Positions 41,382-50,166 of a stretch of 64,000 nucleotides of DNA are shown here, piece by piece. The notes under the pieces are model-generated. The model was not told where the DNA came from. It ran no database searches and saw only the letters and a list, made by a program, of their open reading frames with translations. The stretch comes from JAEYZS01 sp964469265. Its GTDB lineage: Bacteria; Bdellovibrionota; Bdellovibrionia; Bdellovibrionales; JAEYZS01. Where the stretch lies: the NCBI GenBank assembly GCA_964469265.1, contig CAYXYF010000011.1:5643-69642 (forward strand), written 5' to 3'. How positions within the stretch are numbered: position 1 is the first letter of the stretch; the number at the start of each line of letters is the position of its first letter. The position numbers and the translations under genes are program-made.

Positions 41382-43397
41382 CTACTTATTTTTTGAATTT
41401 TTATCCAATCGCACAACTTTCAGTGAAACCGATTTTCGTGGAACCTTTACACAAAAAGCTGTTCCTTCAGATGAGGTCTTAAAGCTAATTTCGCCCCCCA
41501 TCTTCTCTAAAGCACTTTTACAAAAACTCAAGCCTAGCCCCGTTCCCTCTCCATCGCTCTTGGTGGTGAAAAACGGCTCAAATATTTTGTCTTGGAGTTC
41601 CTCAGGAATACCTGGGCCAGAATCTTTGATTTCAAGAATACCGTAGTCGTCGTTTTCAAAAGATGACACCGACACCACACCAGGTTCTCTAAGGGCTTGG
41701 CAAGCGTTAATAATCAAATTAAAAATCACTTGTTGTAAAATCTGAGGGTCCGCAAAGACTTCTATATTCTTTGAGCTCAAGCTAACTTGAAAATTATGAT
41801 GCCGAACTGCCGATTTTAAAAACGGAAAAGTTTTTTGAACAATTTCATTGAGTGAAATTTTCTTAAAGTGCGTAACACTCGTTCGCCCTGATGAAAACTC
41901 TTGCAAACCCTGAATTATAGACTGACACCGTAAAGCCGCTTTATCGATTTCCTCAAGATCAGCAAGGTATTCTTTTTTTAGCGCATCCGTCTTCAAAATT
42001 TGCGCCAAGGAACGAATGCCAGTTAAAGGGTTATTGAGCTCATGGGCAATATTGCCAGCAAGTAAGCCGATTGCAGCCATCTTTTCATTCTGAATCATCT
42101 TTTCATACAAAGTGCGCTCTTCGGTGATGTTTTTATAGTACAAAACAAAATGATTTACTTCTTCATACTGGGCTTCTCGAATTGGAAACCCACTGACCTC
42201 GTAGGTCCGTGCGCCTTTTTTAACGATACTTGTATCCGAGTGGCCCCCCGAACTGATACTAGAAATCAGATCCAGTTCATTTTCTAGGTTTTTAATATCT
42301 TTTTGAAAGTGCAAATTCGTACGCACGCCGCGGCCGTTAATATCCACAATGCTTAAGGGATCTTGAATAGAGTCAAATGTTCTTTCCCATTGAATAGAAT
42401 CATGTTCAATCTTTTCAATATATAAGATGCGGTCTGCTGCTAAGCTCAGAACTTGCAGTCGCGAAGTCAAATATTCCATAAAAACACGTAGATCTTCATC
42501 TTTTGTACTGTGCTCTAAAAAAATCGTATTTTGAAGATCCTCGGTGTTTTTAAATTTCAGTAGCGGCAAAGACAACACATTTCCCACTGGTCTCTTTAAA
42601 TTATCGGCCAAAAACTTTTGGTCTGCTTTGTCGTTGGCTTTGAGTTCTAATCTTTTTGTCCACAGCTTATCAATCGGTCGATTGATCCACTCTTCTTTGG
42701 AATGATACAAAATGTGAACTCGCCCACTGGCCGCCTTATAGCAAAATATCGGATTAACACGATACTTTGAAAGCTCTCTGACGAGGGCATCCATCAGTTC
42801 CGATAAAGTATTTACTTCGTGAGTCTTTTGAATGAATAACACAAGGTCTTTAATCTGCTTGTTTTTGGTTTCTTGATCTTTATTGAATTGATTGATTTCT
42901 TTTGTGCGTTCAAAAATTATAGTCTCTAAGTTTTCTGTGATTTGAGTTAAAGCCTTATTTTGACTTCTGATCTCTTTACTGAGCTCAGTGTATTTTTGAA
43001 TTTGATATGTATGCTCTAAACTCTGTTTAATATCAGAGAGAAGCTCCTGCTCAGACCATGGTTTATTTATAAATCGGAATACACCACCTTCATTGACAGC
43101 TTCTTCCAATAAGTCTTTATCAAAAAACCCTGTCACCATTAGCCGTGTCACGTGGGGATATTTCGAGCGGACATCTCTTAGCACTTCGATCCCCGTCATT
43201 TGCGGCATACGCTGATCACAAATAAGTACAGCCACGTCATGCTGTTCAATTAAGTCATTTACATCTAACGGATTCTCGGTAGTGATAATGTTTAGATTAT
43301 GAAGGCCTAATAAGCGTTTTGCTGACGACAAGATATATGGGTCGTCATCGACCCATAAAACAGTGGTATTACCGATAGGGTTTTCATGTTCGGCCAT
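41382..43397 (-). CDS. Receiver-histidine kinase hybrid with GAF/PAS-type middle
   Basis: 671 residues, no membrane segment. An N-terminal receiver (about 10-125) has phosphate acceptor Asp61 in LICDQRMPQMTG and NKPWSE. A coiled coil (about 130-185) and a GAF-like region come next, then a PAS-like stretch (DSIQDPLSIVDINGRGVRTN near 342). The kinase core has the H-box GNIAHELNNPLTGIRS with His452, N-box NLIINACQAL, and G-boxes DSGPGIPEE and GTGLGLSFCK. Receiver-first kinases often read another regulator's output. Its partner is probably the CheY-like protein encoded directly downstream. Signal unknown. Confidence 0.92.
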   Translation of the reverse strand: MAEHENPIGNTTVLWVDDDPYILSSAKRLLGLHNLNIITTENPLDVNDLIEQHDVAVLICDQRMPQMTGIEVLRDVRSKYPHVTRLMVTGFFDKDLLEEAVNEGGVFRFINKPWSEQELLSDIKQSLEHTYQIQKYTELSKEIRSQNKALTQITENLETIIFERTKEINQFNKDQETKNKQIKDLVLFIQKTHEVNTLSELMDALVRELSKYRVNPIFCYKAASGRVHILYHSKEEWINRPIDKLWTKRLELKANDKADQKFLADNLKRPVGNVLSLPLLKFKNTEDLQNTIFLEHSTKDEDLRVFMEYLTSRLQVLSLAADRILYIEKIEHDSIQWERTFDSIQDPLSIVDINGRGVRTNLHFQKDIKNLENELDLISSISSGGHSDTSIVKKGARTYEVSGFPIREAQYEEVNHFVLYYKNITEERTLYEKMIQNEKMAAIGLLAGNIAHELNNPLTGIRSLAQILKTDALKKEYLADLEEIDKAALRCQSIIQGLQEFSSGRTSVTHFKKISLNEIVQKTFPFLKSAVRHHNFQVSLSSKNIEVFADPQILQQVIFNLIINACQALREPGVVSVSSFENDDYGILEIKDSGPGIPEELQDKIFEPFFTTKSDGEGTGLGLSFCKSALEKMGGEISFKTSSEGTAFCVKVPRKSVSLKVVRLDKNSKNK

Positions 43398-43409
43398 CTC
43401 ACATATTAT

Positions 43410-44813
43410 TTATGAATAATATGTTGCTGTCATTGGCAAACTCTCTAAAAGCTTTTGGCCCGAGACATTCATGACCTGCCGAATAAAAAACAGATTTAAA
43501 ACAAGTTTGTCCACAATATACTCGGAAACAAGCGAAGGCTTGTCGTCAAGAACATCTGGACCTTGATCAAGAACGGCTTTCAAAAGCAAGTTTTCGAGAT
43601 TTTGCTCAAATCTGTTTTCGATTTTCATAGCTGTTGCAAAGTGGTTTTCTGATTTAAAAAACTGAATTAGCTTTTCAATTTCTCTTTGCGTTGTACTGAG
43701 ATCGTACATGATCTGTTCTTGAGAAATGTCGCTTTCATCAAAAATATTGTTATAAAACTCTTCTGCAAATTTTGAGTCGTTGATTTTAAATGTCTGAAGC
43801 CGATAAGAGGTTTTTACAAGGGTGTTCGCAATGTTATGTAAGCCCCAATAAATTGGCATTACCTGTAATCCGATCTCTTGGTCTATTTTTGTTTTAGTAA
43901 TATCCACATTGCTAACATACTTTTCCGCAAACCATCGCAATTTCTCTTCGTCTTCATCAAAGATGGAAGTCATTATGTAAGCAGCAAAGTGAGCCGAGTT
44001 GTCGAAGGCAAGTTCATTGCTTTGGTAAATAAATCTATTCCTAAACTTCTTTTTAAAGTTAAGCACATAACTTCCGCTGCGATAGGCGACCTTGTTCGCG
44101 TATTCAGAATCATTAAATGCCATTTCGATTAAAGTCGTTTCAGGGTTAGTGACTAAGTGTTTAAACGGCGTATCTCCCATCACCGCAAATGATGACCTTC
44201 GTAAAACGCTGTGCAAGCCACAGACGCTAAAGAAACCGACATCAAGCAAGTCTTTTGGAAAACGTTTTTGCGAGAAGAAGGACTCAACTTGCTCTCTTTG
44301 AGATTCGAGCGCAGCAAACAGTACTTTTTTTCCTGGATTCATTGAAAAAAAGTAGCTCACAAAAAGATAAAAATCTTCAATTGACCATGCAAATTCGTTT
44401 TGTCTACAAAACGGATAAATTACAACGTCAAAATTAGAATTTACCCGTGAGGCAAACCGTTTAACTTCATCAAATCCCTTTAAGGATTCTTTCAGGATAA
44501 GACTTCTGTTCTGGACATTGCGTGGCAACATTTCTAAAAAGGCATCCGTGCAATGAAGCCCACTGTATTCAGACAACTGATCTTTTCCGATCTTTTCAAG
44601 ATCAATAACTTTATCGAAAGAAACATCTGCTACTGTTGATTGATCTTCAATAAAATGATGAACATAGGGCGCAAGCTCTTTAAGCTCTGATACCTCTGCA
44701 CTGGTCATCATAAAAATTTCTGAAGTCGGATAAAGAGTTGCAACTCCCTTTAAATAAGGAAGGCTCATCATAAACTGGTCTAGCTCTGCAAATCCACGAA
44801 TGAGAATTCTCAC
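43410..44813 (-). CDS. GT9-like glycosyltransferase-related protein in the flagellar locus
   Basis: 467 residues, cytoplasmic. The first 300 residues have the plan of heptosyltransferase-type GT9 proteins: MRILIRGFAELDQFMMSLPY at the start, and FAVMGDTPFKHLVTNPETTL, which matches the sugar-nucleotide region G-D-T-x-x-x-H. The last 170 residues are helical and not recognised. It lies directly after a TPR gene and the flagellin-chaperone genes, so glycosylation of flagellin is a reasonable guess; lipopolysaccharide synthesis is the alternative. Activity is not proven because the acceptor and donor residues are divergent. Confidence 0.62.
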   Translation of the reverse strand: MRILIRGFAELDQFMMSLPYLKGVATLYPTSEIFMMTSAEVSELKELAPYVHHFIEDQSTVADVSFDKVIDLEKIGKDQLSEYSGLHCTDAFLEMLPRNVQNRSLILKESLKGFDEVKRFASRVNSNFDVVIYPFCRQNEFAWSIEDFYLFVSYFFSMNPGKKVLFAALESQREQVESFFSQKRFPKDLLDVGFFSVCGLHSVLRRSSFAVMGDTPFKHLVTNPETTLIEMAFNDSEYANKVAYRSGSYVLNFKKKFRNRFIYQSNELAFDNSAHFAAYIMTSIFDEDEEKLRWFAEKYVSNVDITKTKIDQEIGLQVMPIYWGLHNIANTLVKTSYRLQTFKINDSKFAEEFYNNIFDESDISQEQIMYDLSTTQREIEKLIQFFKSENHFATAMKIENRFEQNLENLLLKAVLDQGPDVLDDKPSLVSEYIVDKLVLNLFFIRQVMNVSGQKLLESLPMTATYYS

Positions 44814-44835
44814 AACTGAGCTCCTAAAAGTAATC

Positions 44836-45777
44836 TTAAACGTTTGCTAAATTAGTAATTTTATTTCTAAGATCTGATGCCGCTTGGTAATGTGGAATTT
44901 CATTCAGTAAAAGATCTAAAATCTTTTTGCTTTCTTTCCAATCACCCGCCTGATAGAGCAATCCCGCATATGTAAACACCCATTCTGCGTTGGGATCGCC
45001 AACGTTAAGGAATTTTTCCATTACTGCGATTGCTTTTTCATATTCCATTTCTGCAATACCCCAATCCACGGCAAGTTTAACCGCCACAGAGTTTTTGGGA
45101 TTAATATCAAGAGCGTGTAAAAGCTCACCCCACGAAAGCTCACTGTCGCCTCGCGCGCGGTAGATAAGAGCTAAGCCGATCCACGCCTTGTCGTTATTTT
45201 TATTGAGCTCTAGAGCTTGCTTAAACCTTTCAAGAGCGGCGTCATGATTATCTTTTTGCATCTCGAGCGTGCCGTAGTTGACATATAAGTCGTCAGAGTG
45301 AGGAGTTATTGTATATGCTTTATTGTAATATTCTTCCGCTGCTTCGAAATCCCCTGCCTTAGTCGCTATGTTACCTAGCTTTTTATAAATTTGAAAAAGG
45401 TGCGGACTTTCATAATCAATAATCTCAAGAGATTTCTGAAAAAATTCTTTTGCCAGATCAAGCTGTCCAGCAGTATATAGGCTGTCCGCCAAATTAAAGT
45501 AATTGCTATCTGTCGGCGTGGATTCTGCGAGTTTTAAAAAGGAGGCAATTGCTCCTTCAATCTGTCCAAGTTGTGAGAGGCAATATCCCTTCCAGCGTAA
45601 AGACTCAGCATGAAACTCATCTTCAGTAAGAATCGTATCAAAAAGATTTAAAGCCAGATCATAGTCGCCATGATCAACGAGGATTAGGGCGTTCTTAAAT
45701 AAGAAGTGCACATCAAAGTGGCTTGTCAAATTCCCAGAGGGTTCGTTCGATTTTTGAATATTCATTTCTAGTGACAT
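44836..45777 (-). CDS. Cytoplasmic TPR protein next to flagellar chaperone genes
   Basis: 313 residues from ATG 45777 with AAGGAA upstream; a longer frame to 45837 lacks a ribosome-binding site. About seven TPR units are readable (LVDHGDYDLALNLFDTILTE, NYGTLEMQKDNHDAALERFK). No signal peptide, so it is cytoplasmic. Its stop lies 22 bases before the GT9-like gene. A TPR plus glycosyltransferase pair beside fliS-fliD is a layout seen in flagellin glycosylation loci, where the TPR binds flagellin or a complex. That function is inference. Confidence 0.8.
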   Translation of the reverse strand: MSLEMNIQKSNEPSGNLTSHFDVHFLFKNALILVDHGDYDLALNLFDTILTEDEFHAESLRWKGYCLSQLGQIEGAIASFLKLAESTPTDSNYFNLADSLYTAGQLDLAKEFFQKSLEIIDYESPHLFQIYKKLGNIATKAGDFEAAEEYYNKAYTITPHSDDLYVNYGTLEMQKDNHDAALERFKQALELNKNNDKAWIGLALIYRARGDSELSWGELLHALDINPKNSVAVKLAVDWGIAEMEYEKAIAVMEKFLNVGDPNAEWVFTYAGLLYQAGDWKESKKILDLLLNEIPHYQAASDLRNKITNLANV

Positions 45778-45942
45778 AGAGTTCCTTTCTCTTACAAGGA
45801 CTCTAAGAGCAAATAAAATGCCAAGGCTTAAAACCAATCTGCTTCAGCTATGCTGCTTTTTGATGTTTGAATTTTGATGACTCAGGAATAGTCGTCATAT
45901 TTTTGGCAGCCCAAAGAGATGAGCTGCTAGACTAATGTTTGA

Positions 45943-46365
45943 TTAAGCTTCCTCATCTAACTTGGTAGTGGTAATTCCAGACTTATAGGCAGTTATAGTC
46001 TTTTTACCTTTCTTCAAAGTTTGAAGCTCCGTAATGATACTCGCTTTTTCACGCTCAATTGTTGAAAGAATCGTAAGGTCTTGATCAAGGATCTCACGGA
46101 TGACCTTGTCCTTTGCTTGAAGCAAAGCCTCTACCGACTGCTTTGTCTCGGCCGAGATATCTTCCCCAACCTCTTCGAGTTTTTGATTCAGGAGCAACTC
46201 GATTTTTTCAACCACTGCAAGAATATGCTCTCTCGTCATGTAGAATTCACTCAACTGTTCAAAGTTTCCACTCTTCAACCTATTAATCTGCATCTTATTA
46301 ATGACTGAGAATTGAGATAAATATCTATTACGTTCTGAAAGCAGATGAATGATTTCATCTGTCAT
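45943..46365 (-). CDS. FliT-like helical protein, probable flagellar chaperone
   Basis: 140 residues from ATG 46365, which follows GGGGAGG; a longer frame to 46413 overlaps fliS and is rejected. The protein is all-helical with coiled-coil pattern (QINRLKSGNFEQLSEFYMTR, VEKIELLLNQKLEEVGEDIS). Position directly after fliS, its size and its fold match FliT or FlgN-type export chaperones, which bind FliD or FlgK. The sequence alone does not prove which one. It is the last gene of the fliD-fliS run. Confidence 0.6.
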   Translation of the reverse strand: MTDEIIHLLSERNRYLSQFSVINKMQINRLKSGNFEQLSEFYMTREHILAVVEKIELLLNQKLEEVGEDISAETKQSVEALLQAKDKVIREILDQDLTILSTIEREKASIITELQTLKKGKKTITAYKSGITTTKLDEEA

Positions 46366-46399
46366 TGTGCCTCCCCATATGAAGTTGTTTAAAACTTTG

Positions 46400-46786
46400 T
46401 TATCTGTTTTCATTTTTTAGCTTCTGTATTGCCTGAACCCATCCGTCATGGAGAGTTTCTAAAAGTTTTTGAACCGTTTTTAATGACTCTACATCGTTTT
46501 GTGTATTGGCTTTAATGAGCTGCTCAATCATAAATTGATAAAGTTGCTCAAGATTTTTTGCGACATCGCCGCCGACTTTGTGATCAAGTGTATTGTTAAG
46601 CTCTAGGATAATGTCATACGCTCGACCAATGTTTTCACACTTGTCTTTAACGTTATTATTTTCGACGGCTAGTATAGCGAGCTTTACAAACTTGATAGCT
46701 CCCTCATAAAGCATCAAAAGAATCTTTTCACGACTCGCGCTTTGAATTGAGGTAGTTTTGTACTTCTTTAATGCAGCATTCGACAT
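46400..46786 (-). CDS. fliS: Flagellar export chaperone FliS
   Basis: 128 residues. The N-terminal YKTTSIQSASREKILLMLYE and the four-helix pattern, with AILAVENNNVKDKCENIGRA and the DHKVGGDVAKNLEQLYQFMI stretch, are typical of FliS. It binds the C-terminal helix of flagellin in the cytoplasm to prevent early polymerisation. It starts 9 bases after the fliD stop, in the usual fliD-fliS order. Confidence 0.96.
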   Translation of the reverse strand: MSNAALKKYKTTSIQSASREKILLMLYEGAIKFVKLAILAVENNNVKDKCENIGRAYDIILELNNTLDHKVGGDVAKNLEQLYQFMIEQLIKANTQNDVESLKTVQKLLETLHDGWVQAIQKLKNENR

Positions 46787-46795
46787 TTATCAGCC

Positions 46796-48196
46796 CTATA
46801 CGTTACTTGTTTTACTCATCCCACCGAAGTTCATCGCCATTGGAGCGGGGCCGCCTAAACGCTCAGCCAACATATTTCCTTGGCTTCGCACTTGCGACAT
46901 CGTTTCTTCCAACTTTGCAAATTTCCTTCTTAAATTTCTCTCTTTCATTTCTAAGTTTCGGGTTAACGAATCAATTCTAGAGTCAGCTTGTTGAATTTGA
47001 GTCGTTAAAGACTTCCTTTTGTTTCCAATTGGACCAAACGCCGCGTTTGTTATTCGGTTGATAGTGTTTCGAACAGTAGGAACAAAACCAGTATTGAAAT
47101 TATCTCCGACTAAAAACGCCTTTACGTCGTCAGATTTATCCGCCAACAATTTATTAAAGTTTTTCTCATCAAAATCTAGGGTACCGTTTCGGTTGAACAT
47201 GATCCCCAGTTGGTTCAGTGTTTTAATACTGCTCTTAACTCCCATTTGAGGATTCTGAATCATTCGTCGCAGATCGTTTTCAACAGAACGTAAAAGGGAG
47301 TCTCCACCAAGCGTTCTTGAGGTATCTGTATTTTGATCAACTCGGCTTTGCCCTTGAATGAAAGCAAAAGCTGCATTGGCACTTTCAACAAATGTTTTGA
47401 TCTTTCCGACGACGACCTCTTTATCTTCAGTCACACCTACGGTGATTTCTTTTCCTGGAGCCGCCTGCTTTAATTCAAGAGTCACACCTGGGATAATGTC
47501 TGTGAGCTTGTTATCATCGATTTCAATTTCAAACCCATCGAGTTTGATTTTACCATTCTGTGCTGCGCGTTCTTCGTCAAAATAAAAATCCTGATCCCCA
47601 TCTAGAAAATAAAGTGTCGGATACTCAATGGCGTTGCCTTTTCCTACTGATAGCCCGCTCACCATCAAGCGATATGGAGTGTCTGCATCTTTACTGTCTT
47701 TAATGACAGTTGCTTGCAATCCCAAGCCTGAGTTGTTGAGAGTAGATGCGACTTTTTCTAAAGTATTATTTTTGCCGTCGATATAAACTTCTTTTTCACC
47801 CTCTGGGGTTTGAAATTTAAAATATCCCACGCCAATTTGTGATTTGTCTTTGTCTGGGAAACCTGAAGACAGTGCTGAAGGTTTATTTGCAAGCTGCATG
47901 ACTTCAAGATTCCAACTCCCATTCATCGAGGCTGCGGGATCAGCAGATCCTGTCACGATTGAGGGATCAGCAGAGTTAACAACGATATCCGTGAAACCTT
48001 GAGAGCCCGCAAGCTCAGTGAGTGAAGTTGTAATGGCTTTTAATTTTTCATCGAGTTGATTGACGAGGCCCAATTTCTCTTGGTTCTTCGCAATCTTTTC
48101 TTCGACGCGTTTAATAGGCTCCTTTTCTAGTTCGACCAATTGATCGACCAGATTCGGTGGTAATCCTGTATTAATACCGCCTAATGTTATTGCCAC
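46796..48196 (-). CDS. fliD: Flagellar filament cap protein FliD (HAP2)
   Basis: 466 residues. Begins MAITLGGINTGLPPNLVDQL, with a helical N-terminal D0 region (VDQLVELEKEPIKRVEEKIA), strand-rich centre, and a C-terminal coiled coil (TQIQQADSRIDSLTRNLEMK) that ends the D0/D1 core. It caps the growing filament and folds incoming flagellin. It precedes fliS on the same strand and follows flaG after 112 bases. No sigma-28-like box is seen in that spacer. Confidence 0.95.
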   Translation of the reverse strand: MAITLGGINTGLPPNLVDQLVELEKEPIKRVEEKIAKNQEKLGLVNQLDEKLKAITTSLTELAGSQGFTDIVVNSADPSIVTGSADPAASMNGSWNLEVMQLANKPSALSSGFPDKDKSQIGVGYFKFQTPEGEKEVYIDGKNNTLEKVASTLNNSGLGLQATVIKDSKDADTPYRLMVSGLSVGKGNAIEYPTLYFLDGDQDFYFDEERAAQNGKIKLDGFEIEIDDNKLTDIIPGVTLELKQAAPGKEITVGVTEDKEVVVGKIKTFVESANAAFAFIQGQSRVDQNTDTSRTLGGDSLLRSVENDLRRMIQNPQMGVKSSIKTLNQLGIMFNRNGTLDFDEKNFNKLLADKSDDVKAFLVGDNFNTGFVPTVRNTINRITNAAFGPIGNKRKSLTTQIQQADSRIDSLTRNLEMKERNLRRKFAKLEETMSQVRSQGNMLAERLGGPAPMAMNFGGMSKTSNV

Positions 48197-48308
48197 TAAC
48201 TTACTCCCGTGCTTTCTATTATTTTCGCAGTAAAAGCAGGAATCAGTGAGTCAATAAAATGTCATTGGGACTAATAGCGGGTACAGAGAGTGAAAACTAT
48301 AAAAAAGT

Positions 48309-48686
48309 CTACATGGCCTTGTTCAGAATCTGGCCTTTTTTCCCACCGCTAGTTTTTTGCTTTTGGTAGATAAACCACATTTCACTTTCTGGAATTCTTC
48401 GGATTGTTTTTCCGTCTGGATCTTCGATGTAGATGATGTATCGTTCGTCTATTTTTTCTGACCGAACTTGGAGATTATTGGTCTTTACGCCGTCGATTTG
48501 ATTTAAATGCGCGATAACTTCTTGAACTTCTTCTTCGGTCATCTTGTGTTGGGAAGCTTCTTCTTGACCATAGCCTAGGTTGGTATCCCGTTCACCGCTG
48601 GCATCTAAAGTCGTTTTACGATCAAGCCGTTCTTTCTTGACCCCAGCTAAGTCTATAATGGAGTTTAATACGTTTTTTATATCCAT
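48309..48686 (-). CDS. flaG: FlaG-family flagellar protein
   Basis: 125 residues. The C-terminal part VRSEKIDERYIIYIEDPDGK followed by TIRRIPESEMW matches the FlaG family, which controls filament length or stability in several bacteria. The N-terminal half is polar and likely disordered. It lies between the flagellin gene and fliD on the same strand, the usual place. Downstream of flagellin 1 it is separated by a 174-base spacer rich in palindromes, so it may have lower expression than flagellin. Confidence 0.88.
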   Translation of the reverse strand: MDIKNVLNSIIDLAGVKKERLDRKTTLDASGERDTNLGYGQEEASQHKMTEEEVQEVIAHLNQIDGVKTNNLQVRSEKIDERYIIYIEDPDGKTIRRIPESEMWFIYQKQKTSGGKKGQILNKAM

Positions 48687-48740
48687 CCATTAGACTCATC
48701 GGAAACATTCAGAAAAGTGTTTAGTTATTAATCACCAAAT

Positions 48741-48754
48741 ACGACCTAGGTCGT
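48741..48754. repeat. Perfect 14-base palindrome in the flagellin-flaG spacer
   Basis: ACGACCTAGGTCGT is its own reverse complement. It may be an operator for a dimeric regulator acting on flaG-fliD, or simply the base of a transcript hairpin. Confidence 0.6.
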
Positions 48755-48775
48755 TCCCCTTAACCTAAAATACCC

Positions 48776-48796
48776 CTGGGGAAGTAACTTCCCCAG
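48776..48796 (-). terminator. Strong hairpin downstream of flagellin 1
   Basis: CTGGGGAAGT and ACTTCCCCAG flank one central base, giving an 8-10 pair hairpin in the flagellin message, with outer TAACC/GGTTA pairing (48761-48765 with 48800-48804). It lies 65 bases after the stop. There is no T-tract, so it could be a terminator or a 3'-end stabiliser. Confidence 0.45.
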
Positions 48797-48860
48797 ATGG
48801 GTTAGGTATCGGAGAGTGATGGAGACACCCCCCACCAAACACGTACTGCCAAAACTCTGA

Positions 48861-49694
48861 TTATGATAACAACTTCAATGCTTGTGCTGGTGCTGCGTTG
48901 GCTTGTTGAAGAACCGATGTCGATGCATTCAACAAGATGTTGTTAGTTGCTAATTCCGCAGTTGATTTTGCAATATCTGTATCTCTAATTCGCGAATTAG
49001 CTGCACTCAAGTTTTCTTCTGATGTCGCTAAGTTGTTTACTGTTGAGTACATTCTGTTTTGTACTGCACCGATTTCCGCTCTGTAACCATTTAACTGAGT
49101 TTGAGCTTTATCGAGTACTTCCATTGCTTCTTGAGCACCCTCTTTTGACGAGTAATCTACTCCCGCAATTCCTAAGTTGCTTGCTGTAGCATTTAACTTT
49201 GAAGGATCAAAGCTTAGTCTGTCAGCGAAGTCATCGTTACCTGTTCCAACTTGGAAATCAAAGGCTTCAGATTCACCGTTTAATAGGTGCTTTGAACCAA
49301 ACTTTGCACTCTGTGCAATTCTTTCTACTTCTTGTGTTAATTGTTGAACTTCTTTGTTAATCATTCCTCTCTCGACATCACCGATTGTATCGGAAGAAGC
49401 CTGAATACCTAATTCTCGGAGACGAGTAATGATATTTGAAGTTTCATTTAAGCCACCTTCTGCAACTTGCAATAACGAAATACCGTCATTTGCGTTTCGA
49501 GTTGCTTGACGCATACTTCTGATTTGAGATTTCATCCCTTCAGAGATTGATAATCCCGCAGCATCGTCTGCAGCCTGATTGATTCGGCTACCACTTGATA
49601 GCTGTGCAAATGATTTAGAGATAACTCTTTGAGTATCGCCTAAATTCTTTTGCGCGTTAATTGATGGTAAGTTTGTACTAATTCTTAAGCCCAT
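48861..49694 (-). CDS. fliC: Flagellin 1
   Basis: 277 residues. The D0/D1 core is complete: MGLRISTNLPSINAQKNLGD and SGSRINQAADDAAGLSISEG at the N-terminus, and LSAANSRIRDTDIAKSTAEL with ASTSVLQQANAAPAQALKLL at the C-terminus. The central surface domain is short (about 40 residues), as in many small flagellins. It is exported through the flagellar channel with FliS. AGGAG-type site (ATGGAGG) lies before the ATG. A leader of about 200 nt with three hairpins precedes it, and a sigma-28-like box lies at 49904-49930. Confidence 0.97.
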   Translation of the reverse strand: MGLRISTNLPSINAQKNLGDTQRVISKSFAQLSSGSRINQAADDAAGLSISEGMKSQIRSMRQATRNANDGISLLQVAEGGLNETSNIITRLRELGIQASSDTIGDVERGMINKEVQQLTQEVERIAQSAKFGSKHLLNGESEAFDFQVGTGNDDFADRLSFDPSKLNATASNLGIAGVDYSSKEGAQEAMEVLDKAQTQLNGYRAEIGAVQNRMYSTVNNLATSEENLSAANSRIRDTDIAKSTAELATNNILLNASTSVLQQANAAPAQALKLLS

Positions 49695-49731
49695 ATTGGA
49701 CCTCCATTAATTTTTAGAGATTCATTCTCTT

Positions 49732-49772
49732 TCACATCACGCGGGTCTTAACCCATTGCCCGCGTGATGTGA
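49732..49772 (-). promoter_or_regulatory. Large hairpin in the flagellin 1 leader
   Basis: TCACATCACGCGGG (49732-49745) and CCCGCGTGATGTGA (49759-49772) form a perfect 14-pair stem with a 13-base loop, 38 bases upstream of the flagellin ATG. It may stabilise the message or control ribosome access. Confidence 0.8.
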
Positions 49773-49773
49773 T

Positions 49774-49789
49774 GGCAATATCCATTGCC
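49774..49789 (-). promoter_or_regulatory. Hairpin with GGA loop: candidate CsrA site in the flagellin 1 leader
   Basis: On the transcript GGCAAT-GGAT-ATTGCC: a 6-pair stem whose loop is GGAT. CsrA prefers GGA in a hairpin loop. A second GGA lies in the ribosome-binding site (AATGGAGG). csrA and fliW are in this same window. Confidence 0.55.
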
Positions 49790-49903
49790 GTTGTTGAACA
49801 CGTTGGAGTCAGAAGGAAAAATGGAGGGCCTTCATTGACATAAGTAGCAATCACTCTACTTAGATCAGCCAAACATCTTTGTACTGCCTGACTCACGAGT
49901 AAC

Positions 49904-49930
49904 CTTTCGGCGAGGTCTGGCTAGGCTTAA
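49904..49930 (-). promoter_or_regulatory. Sigma-28-like promoter for flagellin 1
   Basis: TTAA-N15-GCCGAAAG, correct spacing, six of eight in the -10 element. The predicted start near 49897 gives a leader of about 200 nt. Confidence 0.55.
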
Positions 49931-50114
49931 GTGCGATCCAGTCAAACTGGACCATGGTCCAATCAAAACTAGACCTAGGTGTGGAAAATTAATCTAAAGT
50001 CTGGTGATTTTAATAGAAGGAAGTCCAGTGAGCTTAAAGTCTATACAGACCTACATACCCTAAACCTTGATATGCAAATTTTTCTAACGAATATTCACTG
50101 GGGTTTGTGGAATA

Positions 50115-50143
50115 TTGAAACTTCCATGGGGCTCATATATATA
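50115..50143 (+). promoter_or_regulatory. Sigma-70-type promoter for the gene at 50167
   Basis: TTGAAA-N17-TATATA with ideal spacing. The predicted start near 50150 leaves a short leader with GGGAG before the ATG. Confidence 0.55.
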
Positions 50144-50166
50144 GAGACCAAGTTTGGGAGAAAAGA

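Larger units (their letters stand above)
49695..50166. other. 472-base gene-free stretch: flagellin 1 leader, promoters and repeats
   Basis: Holds three hairpins of the flagellin 1 leader (49716-49730, 49732-49772, 49774-49789), a sigma-28-like box (49904-49930), the palindrome GGACCATGGTCC (49950-49961), two related motifs TCAAACTGGACC and TCAAAACTAGACC (from 49942 and 49963), and a sigma-70-type promoter for the gene at 50167. A weak 63-codon frame across 49979-50170 is not considered a gene. Confidence 0.75.
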
